A DNA stretch of 64,000 nt from Galdieria partita (taxonomy: Eukaryota > Rhodophyta > Bangiophyceae > Galdieriales > Galdieriaceae): NCBI GenBank assembly GCA_025991245.1, contig BQMJ01000010.1, forward strand, positions 186,001 through 250,000. Reading direction: 5' to 3'. The notes under the pieces are model-generated. The model did not search any database. It worked only from the letters and a program-made list of their open reading frames with translations, and had not been told where the DNA came from. Both the position numbers and the translations under genes were made by a program. Positions 34,555 through 46,012 of this stretch are shown here, piece after piece (position 1 is the first letter of the stretch; every line of letters begins with the position of its first letter).

Positions 34555-35781
34555 TTAATGACTTCGAGCAACAATATAGTCTGCTAAAGCCTCTAAATAA
34601 TAGGCACGTTTTCCATAAGGTTCAATAAGTGTCTTCGATTCTTGTACAAGTCTTTCAGCAAACCTTCGTGATTCTTCCAGTCCCATCAAACGAGGAAAAG
34701 TAGCTTTATCACTCCTTTCATCTTTGCCTATTGACTTGCCCAATTCTTCAAAAGAGGAAGTAACGTCTAAGATATCGTCCGTTACTTGAAATGCTAAACC
34801 AATTCTTTCTGCATATTCTCCAATACGACAGACATCTTCTTCATTTGCTCCTCCCAATAATGCACCCGTTACGACACAACACTTCAACAAAGCTCCTGTC
34901 TTATGTTTATGAATCCAAATGAGATCATCTATATTAACGTCCTTTTTCCCTTCTGACAGAATATCAACAACTTGACCTCCAACAATTCCGGAATAACCAA
35001 CTGAAGCTCCAACAAATGAGATAACCTTTAAAACTACTTCTGCTGATACTCCTTGGGTCTCATTGGCGATATATTCAAATGCCCTTGCTAACAAGGCGTC
35101 TCCTGCCAGAATTGCAATATCTTCACCAAAAACTTTATGATTAGTAAGCTTTCCTCGCCTATAATCGTCATTATCCATAGCTGGGAGGTCATCGTGTATC
35201 AGTGACATAGTATGAATCATTTCTAGTGCTACAGCAGTAGGAGTAGCTGCCAAAGCGTCCCCTCCAAAAAGTTCACAAGATGTAATACAAAGTATAGGTC
35301 GGATTCGTTTTCCTCCAGCCAAAAGAGAATATCTCATGGCCTCGTGAATCAATCCAAGTCTTGAGTCCAATAAAGGAATCGAACGTTTTAGTTGTTCCTC
35401 TACATAATCCTTTTTAAGCTTCATATACTGCAACAGTTTATCTGAAACTGAAACTTCAGCCACCATACAAAGATGAAGTGGTGAGTGGTTGCACGATTCA
35501 TCTACACTTCTTTGCGGATAGAGTGGTGACCATCTGGTTACTGATAGTTCAGGTCGGCGACTGAATTTAGGCAAAAAACCGTTTCGTCTCTTCTTGACCA
35601 GCCTATTAGAACTAGTCAATAAAGCAGATTCGATTGAACCACAACAGCAACAACGAGCTGATATACAAATCACAAATGCCATTGGATGCATATATTCGAC
35701 AAACTGCAGAGCCCATATCAAAAGCCTTGTCAAACACTTCATAGTCTTTCCGCAATAAATAAACATAAGAATACAATTCAC
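34555..35781 (-). CDS. GGPS: Geranylgeranyl diphosphate synthase, plastid type
   Basis: Condenses isopentenyl diphosphate with allylic diphosphates to the C20 precursor of carotenoids, phytol and related products. Single exon, 408 residues. About 110 residues of leader, with a Cys-rich hydrophobic start and then Ser/Arg-rich sequence, suggest a plastid transit peptide. Family motifs: GGKRIRPILC, the first Asp-rich motif LIHDDLPAMDNDDYRRG (with the two-residue insertion typical of plant and bacterial type II enzymes), GQVVDILSEGK, HKTGALL and the second Asp-rich motif QVTDDILDVTSS. The exact start is uncertain: Met codons at 35781, 35739 and 35688 are all usable. Lycopene cyclase in the same window is a later step. 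Confidence 0.92.
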   Translation of the reverse strand: MNCILMFIYCGKTMKCLTRLLIWALQFVEYMHPMAFVICISARCCCCGSIESALLTSSNRLVKKRRNGFLPKFSRRPELSVTRWSPLYPQRSVDESCNHSPLHLCMVAEVSVSDKLLQYMKLKKDYVEEQLKRSIPLLDSRLGLIHEAMRYSLLAGGKRIRPILCITSCELFGGDALAATPTAVALEMIHTMSLIHDDLPAMDNDDYRRGKLTNHKVFGEDIAILAGDALLARAFEYIANETQGVSAEVVLKVISFVGASVGYSGIVGGQVVDILSEGKKDVNIDDLIWIHKHKTGALLKCCVVTGALLGGANEEDVCRIGEYAERIGLAFQVTDDILDVTSSFEELGKSIGKDERSDKATFPRLMGLEESRRFAERLVQESKTLIEPYGKRAYYLEALADYIVARSH

Positions 35782-35875
35782 TCTTAAAATGCTTTATCAT
35801 ATTGCATCTAATAATATTATGTTCTTCTAACGACCAGAACTGTTGTGTTTAAAACATACAAGTTGAAATCACAAA

Positions 35876-37290
35876 TCAAGAACTTCTATCTCTTTCCTGT
35901 TCACCTCTTTCGCCTTCTGCACTTCCTTCCTGCAGATACTCTTCCAAATTGCTTAAAATATAGTTTGCTGCAAGTTCTTCATTGCGGTCACAAGCCAACC
36001 ACGCTTCCAGAATAGCTGCTCTTGAGACACCCATAGGGCCTACAAGTGACTCTAAACGTTCTATCTGTTCTCTTTCTTCCGGACTGACTTGAATATATGA
36101 TACACCTTATACTTAAATGTTATATCTATTGAGTACTAGATGTAAATAGACCTACCTGAATTTTCTTCGCCAGTATTTCCACCTTCACTTAGCCCGGAAA
36201 TGCTATTCAACAGTTCTTGAACTTGCTCATCACTTAGACCTTCAGAGTCTTCACTTGGCTCATTAAGAAGTCGAACAAATTCTTGTTGATTCTGATGAAT
36301 CAAATCTAAAAGTGACGGATTGGCTTGAGCTAGTTCTTGAAGCATAGGTTGCAGGATTCTAGGATTCGCTTGGATAAGTCTTCTCATCACGTTGAACTGA
36401 GGAATTCTCGTCAGGAAATCAAGTGAACCAGTTGATCCAGTTGATTCAGTATTCTGTTGCTGTGGAGTTTGTGAACGATGTGGTTCGAACATATTAAAAG
36501 GCTGCGGTTCCATTGTTTGGCTTCCACTCGTTGAGATATCGGAAGAATTTGTAACGTTTTCTTGAGCTCTAGTTCGTTCCATATGTCCCATTTGTGACAA
36601 AGTACTTTCTGGAAGAGAAGCCTGTCCTAGTTCTCTTTCCAGATTTTCGGGAATACCGTTAAACAAATATTCAACTGCTCTATCCGGATTATGGAAAGCA
36701 GCTCTCAGTGCTCTCTTTACCTGTTGTTCCTCGAAACCCATCTCCATCAAATTCTTTACAGTTGTTTCATATTGTGAACCAATGACAAAATCACTCAAAG
36801 TCTCTGAATTTTGTTGAATGGAACTTGTTGCTTGAGCTTCATCTCGAGCTTTGCTGGTTACAGTTGTTGCTCCAGTAGTCGAGGATTCTCTGTCTTGTAC
36901 CACTTCGGAAGGAATCATTTTCTGCTCTTGCGTTTCCGCTTCTTTTTCTTGTACAGCCGGTTTCGTTGATGAGGACTGCCCACTAGCTTTCTGGTAAGTC
37001 TTCTTTGGAGGCATTACAACCAGAAAACTGTCTTCTTTGATGTCCAAATCTTGAAGTTTTTCATTTTCATTGGACAAAACTTTTCCAGAAAAAATAAGCC
37101 TACAAGAAAGTGGATCTTGTTCAAAGCCCTGAACTGCAGCAACTTTTCTCTTCACCTCGGCAACCTAAGGTGACTCATGAACAAACATATGAGAAGAAAA
37201 AGCATTTCTCAAGTATTTACGTACTGTATCATCTAGCGAAGTTTCCAAGTCAAACTCTTTTCCTTGCAACGTCTTGAAACGTAACTTCAT
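35876..37290 (-). CDS. RAD23: RAD23 ubiquitin-receptor and nucleotide-excision-repair protein
   Basis: Shuttles ubiquitylated proteins to the proteasome and stabilises XPC/Rad4 at DNA lesions. Exons 37290-37225, 37164-36156 and 36105-35876 (introns 60 and 50 nt) give 434 residues. Order: N-terminal ubiquitin-like domain (MKLRFKTLQGKEFDLE, SCRLIFSGKVL); Ser/Thr/Gln-rich linker; UBA1 (TVKNLMEMGFEEQQVKRALR, AVEYLFNGIP); XPC-binding domain (FNVMRRLIQANPRILQPML, LLDLIHQNQQEF); and UBA2 (EERE QIERL followed by AAILEAWLACDRNEELAAN). This is the full RAD23 architecture. The first exon codes only 22 residues, so a model from the long frame alone would miss the start of the ubiquitin-like domain. Confidence 0.94.
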
Positions 37291-37376
37291 AAGTCGATAC
37301 AAAAGAAATCCAAACAGAATAACACCGAAATCAGCCAATATTTTATTGTTATTCGTTGATGCTCTCTATTCTATCC

Positions 37377-38092
37377 CTACTTGTATTTTCGTTCAGAGAC
37401 TGCGTTGTTGAAATATTGTTCCAAGAACATTATGAACAGGTACGAGATAACAAACAAAGAAGTCAAGTAGTACAGGACCTTATTTGAAGTTGGAGAATAG
37501 CTCTTCAAAGGAAGAAAGTGACACTTACCGCCTTTGCCACACTTCCGATGTTAAAATCGTGAACTTTGAAAAATATCAGTTTGACAATATCTCCAAGAAT
37601 CATAAAGGTCAAAAAGTACATCAAACTCTTACGGTCATAAAGACCTTTGTAAAGTGACAAGAACACAGTCCAATGAGCCCAATTATTGAATACAATAAAT
37701 ATTATAGAAACAACTTCTCTATAGAATATTCTGTCCAAAATCCCCAAAGTGACCAATAAAGTACAAATACCGCACGTTAACAGCTCTATACGTCTCCAAA
37801 GTGGAAAGGTGACACTTTTCCACTTGGGAGCGAATAAGACTCCTTCGGGTACATGGTACGCACACAGGAATCCACACAATTTGAGTACCGTTTCTAACCA
37901 ACCAAGAAAAGGCCATCTGTTAAGCCACCAACCTTTTGAGGAAAATAAGGAATACTTCTTTGCCTCAGGATAATATCCTATAAACTGAGATGGGCGATAC
38001 ATCTTCAACAATGTCAGCTTTCCTCCAACAGCAACTAGAGGACATGATGATTTCTTCATGAATAAATATTCTTTAGAAAGACAGAATGTCAA
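37377..38092 (-). CDS. Polytopic membrane protein, unknown
   Basis: Exons 38092-37529 and 37478-37377 (50-nt intron) give 221 residues with about five hydrophobic helices, for example ELLTCGICTLLVTLGIL, IIFIVFNNWAHWTVFLSL, LMYFLTFMILGDIVKLIFF and VLYYLTSLFVISYLFIMF. The first 90 residues are amphipathic with many aromatics (KGWWLNRWPFLGW). It ends in a basic tail (SERKYK), which might be a retrieval-type or trafficking signal but is not a canonical KKxx. Several Met codons (38092, 38059, 38002) could start it. No family recognised; the pattern is loosely like peroxisomal or ER shaping proteins, but I cannot support that. Confidence 0.6.
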
Positions 38093-38198
38093 CTTGAAAC
38101 TACTACTTCAGATAGTGTGCCATGAAAAGAGATGATAGCAATGTTCGCTGACACATTCACTCTTTTTTTGGAGGGCGCCATCTCGTTTGAATTACTAT

Positions 38199-39496
38199 AT
38201 GGCGTCTCCTCTTTTAGTGACTTGTGTTTCAGACTATGAATGTATTTCCCATTCTCTTGCTCGTATCAAGCTGCTGTTGGAAAATCTAAATTCCGGAACT
38301 TTAGGTTTGTATTATTGAGTACGAACTCCTTTAAAGTTGCTAAATCATTTTCTTAGAGAAGCTTCCCGGCTTGGAGCAAAAGTCCCGTATTCTTAAGGAA
38401 GCTACCACTAAAAGATATGAACCACTTGCATGGGACTATGTACATAGTTGCATTGATAAACTTTGTGAATTCTACTTGGAAAACCTGGAATACATAATTT
38501 CGGTATTCCAACAGGGGATAGTTCAAGAGCAGTATGCTGTCGATAGCTCTCTTTCAAAAGTGCAACAGAAGAAACAAAATATGAAACAAGCTGAAGAAGA
38601 AAAGAGACACGAAATCAACATGCAAGGTGCAAAAACTCTCGAAATATTACAAGAGCAAAAGGAATCACTTCAAAGCAATATAAAACTACTTGTATCCGAG
38701 ATGGAAAGAATGGAAATGGAATTGAATAATATCAAAGCATCACTGAACGATGAACAACATAATTATGATTGCGAAACTCTGATACATCATAGAAATAATC
38801 TTCAAGAACAACTTGATGTGAAACAAAGAGAATTGCAAGACCTCAAAGAACAAAGTCGCCTTCGTGAAATTCAGCTTCATGAATATTCTTCTGCATTGGA
38901 TAGTCAACACTGTGGAACCAACTGGGAAGCAGAAAAGGAACTTGTGGCAAAGACCAACTCGCGTCTCAGTGAGCAAATCAACAAAATGCAAAATGTGATT
39001 TCAAAGCGATTTCCTTCGAAAGAAGGCGAGATTCGAAGTTTGGCATTGGCCGAACTCCAAAATGAAATGGTAAGACACCTTTTTTCTCAAAAATGTTTCA
39101 AGTTAAGTCTAGCATTTCAGGCTCTCAGTTCTCTGCAGCATTCCATTCTAGAAAACGCAACAAACCAACAATTCTCTGAATGCAAAAAACTGCTGCATGC
39201 TCTGGGAACATTGATAAGAAATGGTTCTGCAAATACGAGGACTGCCACAGCTATCATCAAGATATTGGACATTTTCTTCCAAGACAATGAAATTGCGGAA
39301 AAACAAACTGTCACTTGTGAAAGACTAGAAGCCAACCTTGAAACAGAAGAAGCAAAGGAAGCATTGTCCGAAATGATTCGTCTAGGTAAAAATATACTGA
39401 TAAAGATTTCTTTATCTCAACTCCATTGTTGTATGCGTAGGATTATTAGAAGAGCATGAAACTGGATTGTTTGCACTAGCCTCAGGTCCTACTTGA
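38199..39496 (+). CDS. Coiled-coil protein, unknown
   Basis: Exons 38199-38304, 38357-39069, 39121-39385 and 39441-39496 give 379 residues. The centre (about residues 95-250) is a long coiled coil rich in Gln, Glu and Lys (for example LQSNIKLLVSEMERMEMELN). The N-terminal 90 residues and the C-terminal 110 are helical but not coiled. The 51-nt segment 39070-39120 has perfect GT-AG ends, a length divisible by three and no stop, so whether it is an intron or coding cannot be decided from frame alone; I treat it as an intron. A cytoskeletal or kinetochore role would be a guess. No family recognised. Confidence 0.65.
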
Positions 39497-39580
39497 CCAC
39501 GGTAGAACCTAGCATGAAATTTGATCCTAATAAACTTTTGTATCTATAATAAACAGTTCATAAAGTTCTCGTATTCGATT

Positions 39581-40439
39581 TTAACTGTGATCTTCACTTC
39601 CTCCAGTGCTGTTTTGTTGTCCTGTAGAAGATTGCGGAGGTGACTGCGCTAAATTGTTTGTGTTATTCTAAGAAAGGTGATAAAGTCAACTACAACTTTA
39701 AGTAATGAGAGAAGACAACAATCTTACCACTGCAGGAGGTTGCTGAGTTGGTGGAAACTTGAGTCAATACAGTTAACCAATATATTCTTACTTTTCAACT
39801 ACTTACCGAGCTTGGTGGGGCCATACCAAAACCTGGAGGTGGAGGTCCACGTGGAAAACCTGGAGGAGGTACACCGGGTGGAGGTGGCATAGGAGCCGCT
39901 CTTCCATACGTTGAAGGAACTGCTCGACTTTGAGGAGGTGGAGGTCCACCAATACCTCTTACTGGACCTGTCAATCCAGTAGGTACTGCTGCCGGTGGTG
40001 GAGCTAACAAATATTAGAAGACCAAAACCTTAAAAGCTTACCAACAAACTCACCTATAGGCATTGCTCTTCCAGCTGGAAAACCTCTTCCTGTTGGCGCT
40101 GGACCGCGTTGTGCCGGCTTCCTTGTGGTTTGTTCCGGTGGTGGACTTTCAACGGTCATGGAAATCACACTTTCACCACGAAGAAGAACCAAACCTAAAG
40201 CACGTTTCTCTTCTTTATCCTATTCCATCCTTACGGTTAATAACTGAGTAACAACTATTTCTGTACCACGCTCTCACCTGCTTTTTCAACTTTCGAAACT
40301 CCTCACAGTCGTTGAGTACTAGATTCAAGTGCTTATCAAAGGCAAGAAGCTGTCCCACAATAACTCTTTGATCATCTAGAGAAACACGCAGCCGATAGTT
40401 TACATATTGAAGTAGTTTACTATTCCTAGGAACTGCCAT
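39581..40439 (-). CDS. SNRPB: Spliceosomal core protein SmB
   Basis: One of the seven Sm proteins that form the ring on U1, U2, U4 and U5 snRNAs. Exons 40439-40278, 40219-40054, 40003-39807, 39757-39728 and 39667-39581 give 213 residues. The Sm fold is obvious: Sm1 in [20 protein letters not shown] with [11 protein letters not shown], and Sm2 in [18 protein letters not shown]. The C-terminal tail is rich in Pro and Gly (for example [19 protein letters not shown]), as in other SmB/N proteins, where it binds Pro-recognising splicing factors. The fourth exon is a 30-nt micro-exon. Introns are 49-60 nt. Confidence 0.93.
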
Positions 40440-40645
40440 CTTTTAACGACACTTGCAACGACTATTGTTGCATCTGCGCCAACGCAATAATTCTAAAGTT
40501 GAAATTACAGTTATTACTTGAAAAGTTGTATTGTGTTAGTTCTATTGAATCTTCAAGATTTTATTGTTATCATTTTCAGTCAATGTCTCAATAAGATGTC
40601 CTATCACACATTGTTTGTTCCTGAGATTGGATACGAGAAGAAAGG

Positions 40646-41320
40646 ATGCTCGCCTTTTCTCATGGACTGATCAAGTTTCATAGAAGCTCTTTTGGAACTT
40701 TTTGCAAACAGTGCTATTTAACAAGGGCAAAAGTTGGATTGGTTCCATGCCTTCAACAAAAACGAATAGGCAAAGTCTTTGGAAATTCTACTTATTTCCT
40801 TTGTTCTTTTTCAGAAACATCGTTTGATGAAATTGATGAGACTATTAAAGAAGCTCAAGGAAGCGAACTTTCGCGAGTCGATTCCGAGTTATTAAAGCAT
40901 TCCTTGACGGGAAATATTTTAGGAGTCCAACAAGCACTTGCAGCAGGTGCCAAGCCTGGAGTCAAGGATAAGGAAGGACGAACTGCGTTACACTTGGCTT
41001 CAGCAATAGGTGTTCCTTCCATATGTGAAATATTACTAAAAGCTGCTGGAGAGCTTGCAGAGGATTGTTTAAATAGTAAGGATCATCTAGGTCTAACGCC
41101 GTTACATATGGCGGCTGGGTATTGTAGGATAAGCACGGTTGAATGTCTCCTGTCATGGAAGCCTGACGTGAATATAAGAAACCAGGATGGCTATCGACCT
41201 GTCGATTTAGTTGCGAAGTTATTAGAAAGAGAACCTAAAAGAACTTTATTTTTTGTTACTAATGAGAGGTATTCTACTTTACAAGAAATATACAACATGC
41301 TGAAGCCATTCAGTCAATAA
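40646..41320 (+). CDS. Ankyrin-repeat protein with N-terminal targeting-like leader
   Basis: Single exon, 224 residues. Residues 1-60 are basic, Ser/Phe/Cys-rich and resemble a mitochondrial or plastid presequence. Ankyrin repeats follow from about residue 90: GNILGVQQALAAGAKPGVKD, GRTALHLASAIGVPSICEIL, LGLTPLHMAAGYCRISTVEC and GYRPVDLVAKLL. The architecture (leader, acidic segment, about three ankyrin repeats, short tail) is compatible with plastid ankyrin adaptors such as LTD-type proteins, but no diagnostic block is visible, so no symbol is given. A region of about 320 bp follows (41321-41637) in which I see nothing but an unremarkable short frame. Confidence 0.72.
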   Translation: MLAFSHGLIKFHRSSFGTFCKQCYLTRAKVGLVPCLQQKRIGKVFGNSTYFLCSFSETSFDEIDETIKEAQGSELSRVDSELLKHSLTGNILGVQQALAAGAKPGVKDKEGRTALHLASAIGVPSICEILLKAAGELAEDCLNSKDHLGLTPLHMAAGYCRISTVECLLSWKPDVNIRNQDGYRPVDLVAKLLEREPKRTLFFVTNERYSTLQEIYNMLKPFSQ

Positions 41321-41637
41321 CATTTACAATTTGTTGATCGAACTAAAGATAACGGGAATTGGCAGTATAGCATTCTACTAGTCAGATAAAAGTGGATATT
41401 CACAATATTCGAAATTTTTCCGTCCTAAAGGATAGAGGGAATCAAATATTAAGTAATTGTTCAAAATTTGTACACTTGATTTTCTCGATTGCTTGCTATT
41501 CTCCACAAAGTTTGAGACAGCGATTGGAAAACAAATCATTGAAAATTTTGAAATTGGCTCGAATCGGTTTGCCAAGTCCCGCGGATTGTTATTGTAGTTT
41601 TTCTTTTGAAAGGGATTGTTGATTGGCTACTTTTTGA

Positions 41638-42583
41638 ATGGAGTGGAAAGTTCCTGCCTCTTATTGTGTTCAGTGCGGTGACCTGAAGAGGCTTTGTCGT
41701 TGCAATATCAAAGCAGCTATAGAGGAGGAGGTCAAAGAGTCAGGTTTTGTGCAAACACCACAGGAAGAGAATGGAGGAGAAGTGGACAAAGTGGAGAGCT
41801 CATTAAAGGTTTCAGACAAGGTATGCATCCTTTATTCGCTTGCAATGAGAATATGAAAGTCAAGAAATCACATATTCAGTTCGATAAAGTGAAGCAAGTT
41901 CCGGAGCAGTATCGATCCAAGACTCGTGAAATACTCAAGGAACTCGAAAATTCTAGTGTTGTTCCTCCTTCGTCCAACTCTGGTTTATTAACTGAGGAGC
42001 CTAAGATATCAGAAAATATGTCCCATAGCGTGTACGAGACTTTTGGTGTACGACTTGGTTCGAAAAAGAAAAGTGGTACCGTTGAAAAAATGGCACAAGC
42101 GTTAAAGAGAGACACTTCTTCAAGTGACGGAAAGTGTATCGAGGAAAATGAAAGTCATTTGGTTTCGAGCTTTGAAGAAAGTGAACCAAATAAGCAGGAA
42201 GCATGGCATGTATCGGATGCCATAGCCTCTAAACTTGTCCTATTTAATGCTTCGAACCAACAAGAGTCAAACGTACCCAAGAAAATATCTTCCAGTTCCT
42301 TGAAAGGGACCACTTGTATCGTGTGTCGACGCTCTGTTCATCCCATAGAGAAGGTATGAAGTTTCTTATGTTATGTATGTGACAATGGGATTCATTGGTT
42401 AATGATTAGTATCTTGGTCCAAAAGGAGAACTATATCATACTAATTGTCTGAGGTGTTCTGTGTGTAACTGTTTATTGGATTCCAGTTGTTTGAACATTT
42501 ATGAGAATAGTTTTCTTTGTAACAAATGTTTTGTCAAGAAGCCACGTTCCATAACCAACAAGTCACATTCCGATGTAATATAA
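41638..42583 (+). CDS. Single-LIM-domain protein with N-terminal Cys motif
   Basis: Exons 41638-41820, 41880-42353 and 42410-42583 (introns 59 and 56 nt) give 276 residues. The C-terminal LIM zinc finger is complete: CIVC, then HTNC, CSVC and CNKC in the canonical double-finger order, split by the second intron. The N-terminus holds a second possible metal site (YCVQCGDLKRLCRC, pattern C-x2-C-x6-C-x-C). The middle is acidic, Ser-rich and probably disordered. LIM domains mediate protein contacts at actin or in the nucleus; the partner is not readable. The start is the only Met in frame ahead of the N-terminal Cys motif. Confidence 0.75.
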
Positions 42584-42623
42584 ACGATGCGTACATTTCA
42601 TTTAGTCAATTGTTTTCCACGCC

Positions 42624-45600
42624 ATGTGGACTACTTTTCTGGATAGAAACCCTTTTGGGAAGTTAGTAGACAGAATATTTGTAATAGTTTCCAAAAACTT
42701 TAAACTCTCGGTTAGTATGTCTTCTAGAGTCTAGAGTTTGTTTTTCTGAGTTACATAGTTCCGAAATCTCATTGCAGTGGCCTTACAAATCTTGGTCCCT
42801 TTGTTATTTACTTTTTTTATTTTTGCAGCGAAGCTTAGTTATACACATAACAGTATATTCAAAATATATGTTTCTCCAGGTTGTTAAGAAACTCAACAAG
42901 TTGGTTTTCTGGTACTAAATGGCTGTTTTAAGATTCGGACCCCAAGAGCCACTCTATGCAGACCATTCCACGTTGTATTCCTTTTCGAACTTCGCATTGC
43001 TATACGATGGCCTACGTCCCTTCTATTGGAATAGGAAGTAACAGTTCCTCGGGTCAGACCAAAACTTTGAATGTGTCTTATTGGATTGAACAGCTGGCAA
43101 TCGAGAACAACATCCCCATGTCAGAAATAATTAGTTTTTCCAGTTCTTCAGAATTGAACGAATTCTTATACGAAAATGAGAATACGACTCAAGCAGCTTT
43201 TGTGTTTGAACAGGAGAATTTGGATGACATTGCATCCGGAAATATTTCGTTTATCGTTCAATATAATCAAACGAAACAATGTGATTTTCCTTCTTCTTCA
43301 TTTTGTTACTACCAAGAAGAATATTTGATACCTAACATGATACGTGCTATGAATGAATATTTGATGAGAAACCTTACTGGGAAGGACGTGCAACTAAACT
43401 TCTCGAGATCTATTTTCCCTCATCCTGCCATTTCTGGAGAAGTAAGTGTGATGTTTTATTTGTATTCTCAGTTAGCTGATCCTGTGCGTTTAGTTAAATG
43501 CATTTCGTGAATACGGACCTTTCCTGGTAGCTATTCTTCCGTTGTAGAGACTGGATTGATTTCTAACTCAGTGGATAGTTATTTGGGGTCTACGTGTTAA
43601 ACTTTGTATTTTTCTTGGGTGAACTAGTCAACGAAAAGGTGAGAGGACATTACAGGATATGAAATATGGTGACCGAGTTGACGTCTTTGTGTAGGAGTTG
43701 AAACTTCGTGAGTCAATGAAGATGGCAGGTTTAGGTCAAGCAATGTATATGTCCACTTGGTTTGTAACTTTTTTTGTTTCAATGCTTTTGACAAGTTTTC
43801 TGTTAATTGCGTTTGGTGCAGCTTTTCAATTTGAGTTTTACTTATCCACGGCTTTTGGCAATTACTTTTTGACATTTTGGATTTTCTCAATGGCGTTGAT
43901 ATGTTGGGCGTTTTTATTTTCTACTTTTACACCCAAGAGCTCTCAAGTGAACTATGTTGGCTTTGTATTTTTCATTGTTGGTTATCTGATTGCATCTTCA
44001 TCGCCATATGTTTATGGAACCGACTCAAGTGGAAAACCTTATCTGAAATCTGACTTATTCTTTTTGCGCTATTTGTTTGCTTTAATTCCCAGCACTATGT
44101 TTTACAAAGGCGTATATGACATGGCAACATATGCAATTAGTGGACATGGTCTGACATGGTCTGAAAGATCTTCATATACGAAGACGTTTCCACTAACAAC
44201 TTGTTGGGTTTGGATGATTTGGACGTCTATTGTAGTTATGGTTTTGGCAGTTTATTTAGACAATGTTCTTCCAAATGAGTTTGGCTCTCGTCTACCTTGG
44301 TACTATCCATTTTCTAAATACTATTGGTTTGGTGGTAAAATAGCTGCGAAACGTAGACATCGTCAATTACAGTCGAATGTACAGTTGAATTCTTTCCTTT
44401 CACAAACTGAACAAAGTTCTATGGAAAATCTAGCCGAGCCATCAAAGGAACATATTCAAAGAGAAAAATCTTCACTAGTACCAGAAATAACAGTAGAAGA
44501 ATCTGAGTCACAGCAACATATCCATGATTTGGTGGCAGAAGGTGATAGACAAAGCTCAGAGCGAAATTTATCTCGTCTTCTAACCGGAGACGGCGAAGAT
44601 GAGGATGTCACTTTGGAAGAACGTTTAATAAAGCATGGAAGGATACGTAACACTGCTGTCGTTGTTATCAATCAATTGTACAAAGAGTTCCGAACAGGAT
44701 TTCGTAAGAAATTTGTAGCTGTGAATGGTTTGAGTTTGGCTATTGATGAAGGACATCTTTTCTGTCTGTTGGGACACAACGGAGCAGGTAAATGTCTTCA
44801 TTGTTGTTATATTTTTGAGATACAATTGTCTATTAGGCAAATCAACCACTTTTAATATACTCACTGGAGTATTGAAAGCTACTTCAGGAGATGCACTTAT
44901 ATATTCGCATTCTGTAGCTCATGAACAATCCGAAATCCGACGTATTATGGGAGTATGTCCACAGGTATGAAATAAATGTTGCTCTATATGAAGTGGAAAA
45001 TTGAAACGTTTTTATTTCGAAGCATGACATATTGTGGAAGAGACTGACGGGTGCAGAGCACGTGAATCTCTTTGCTACTTTAAAAGATATTCCTCGTTCG
45101 AAGCGTAAGACAGAAGTGGACTATCGTTTGAATCAAGTTGGACTGATCGAAGTTCGAAACAAATTTGCATCACAATATTCGGGTGGAATGCAAAGACGTC
45201 TATCAGTAGCCATTGCTTTGACGGGTGATCCTAAGATTGTTTTTCTAGATGAACCGACAACAGGAATGGATCCTGTTAGTCGTAGGCATGCATGGGAGAT
45301 GATTGAAGCGGCAAAAGCAGGTCGTGTTATTGTATTAACTACACATTCTATGGGTACATGAAACTTTTTTCTATCTTTTGTGATGATTCCCTATTGACAC
45401 AAGTCTTATAGAGGAGGCTGATGTATTGGGAGACCGGATCGGTATTATGTCCAAAGGTAGATTGAGGTGTCTTGGTACACCACTTCATCTCAAGAACAAG
45501 TTTGGTACTGGATATCGGCTGATTATTTTATGCAAGGAAGCGACTATTGTACGCAAGTTTGTGACTCGGAATATTCCGGAGACGGAAGAAACAGAAATGA

Positions 45601-45860
45601 ACAAGACGCCGTCCAATTTGTTTGTACTCACATTTGTACTGCCAAGAGGAATCTCTCAAAAACTAGCAGAATTCTTTTCTTCATTAGAGAGACAAAAGGA
45701 ATCTTTGGAAATTTCAGATTACTCTATATCTATGAGTAGTTTAGAAGAAGTATTTTTGAAAGTCGCATCGCAAGAGAATTCAGAAAGTAGTCAAGTAACT
45801 GAAAGTGGAAATTCGTTTTGGAGTCGGTTTAAGCGTTGGTTCTCGAAACCTTTGCAATGA
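42624..45860 (+). CDS. ABCA-family half transporter
   Basis: ATP-driven lipid or sterol transporter of the ABCA class with one membrane domain and one nucleotide-binding domain (925 residues). Exons: 42624-42710, 42759-42879, 42933-43441, 43494-43526, 43572-43587, 43628-43638, 43695-44787, 44837-44964, 45023-45353 and 45412-45860; the sum is a multiple of three. After the first helix (LIAVALQILVPLLFTFFIF) comes a lumenal loop with sequons, then the ABCA hallmark VNEKELKLRESMKMAGL, a five-helix bundle, Walker A GHNGAGKSTT, signature YSGGMQRRLSVAIAL, Walker B IVFLDEPTTGMDP and the switch THSMEEADVLGDRI. The region 43494-43694 is uncertain: my solution needs exons of 33, 16 and 11 nt. Confidence 0.88.
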
Positions 45861-46012
45861 TTTCCTTAGAACTTTGTTTTGTATATATAAAAAGGAATCT
45901 CATTTTCGTTAACAGTTGATTGCCATTTTATTATTGCATTGGGAGAAGAAGAGGTTGAATCCAAGTTTGTTAAAAGTTGTGCTGGCACCATTGTGGAACT
46001 CTCTATAATTGT

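Noticed and set aside
37377-38092. PEX11- or ER-shaping-protein identity for the polytopic membrane protein
   Set aside because: Only general hydrophobic layout is similar; no conserved block was seen.
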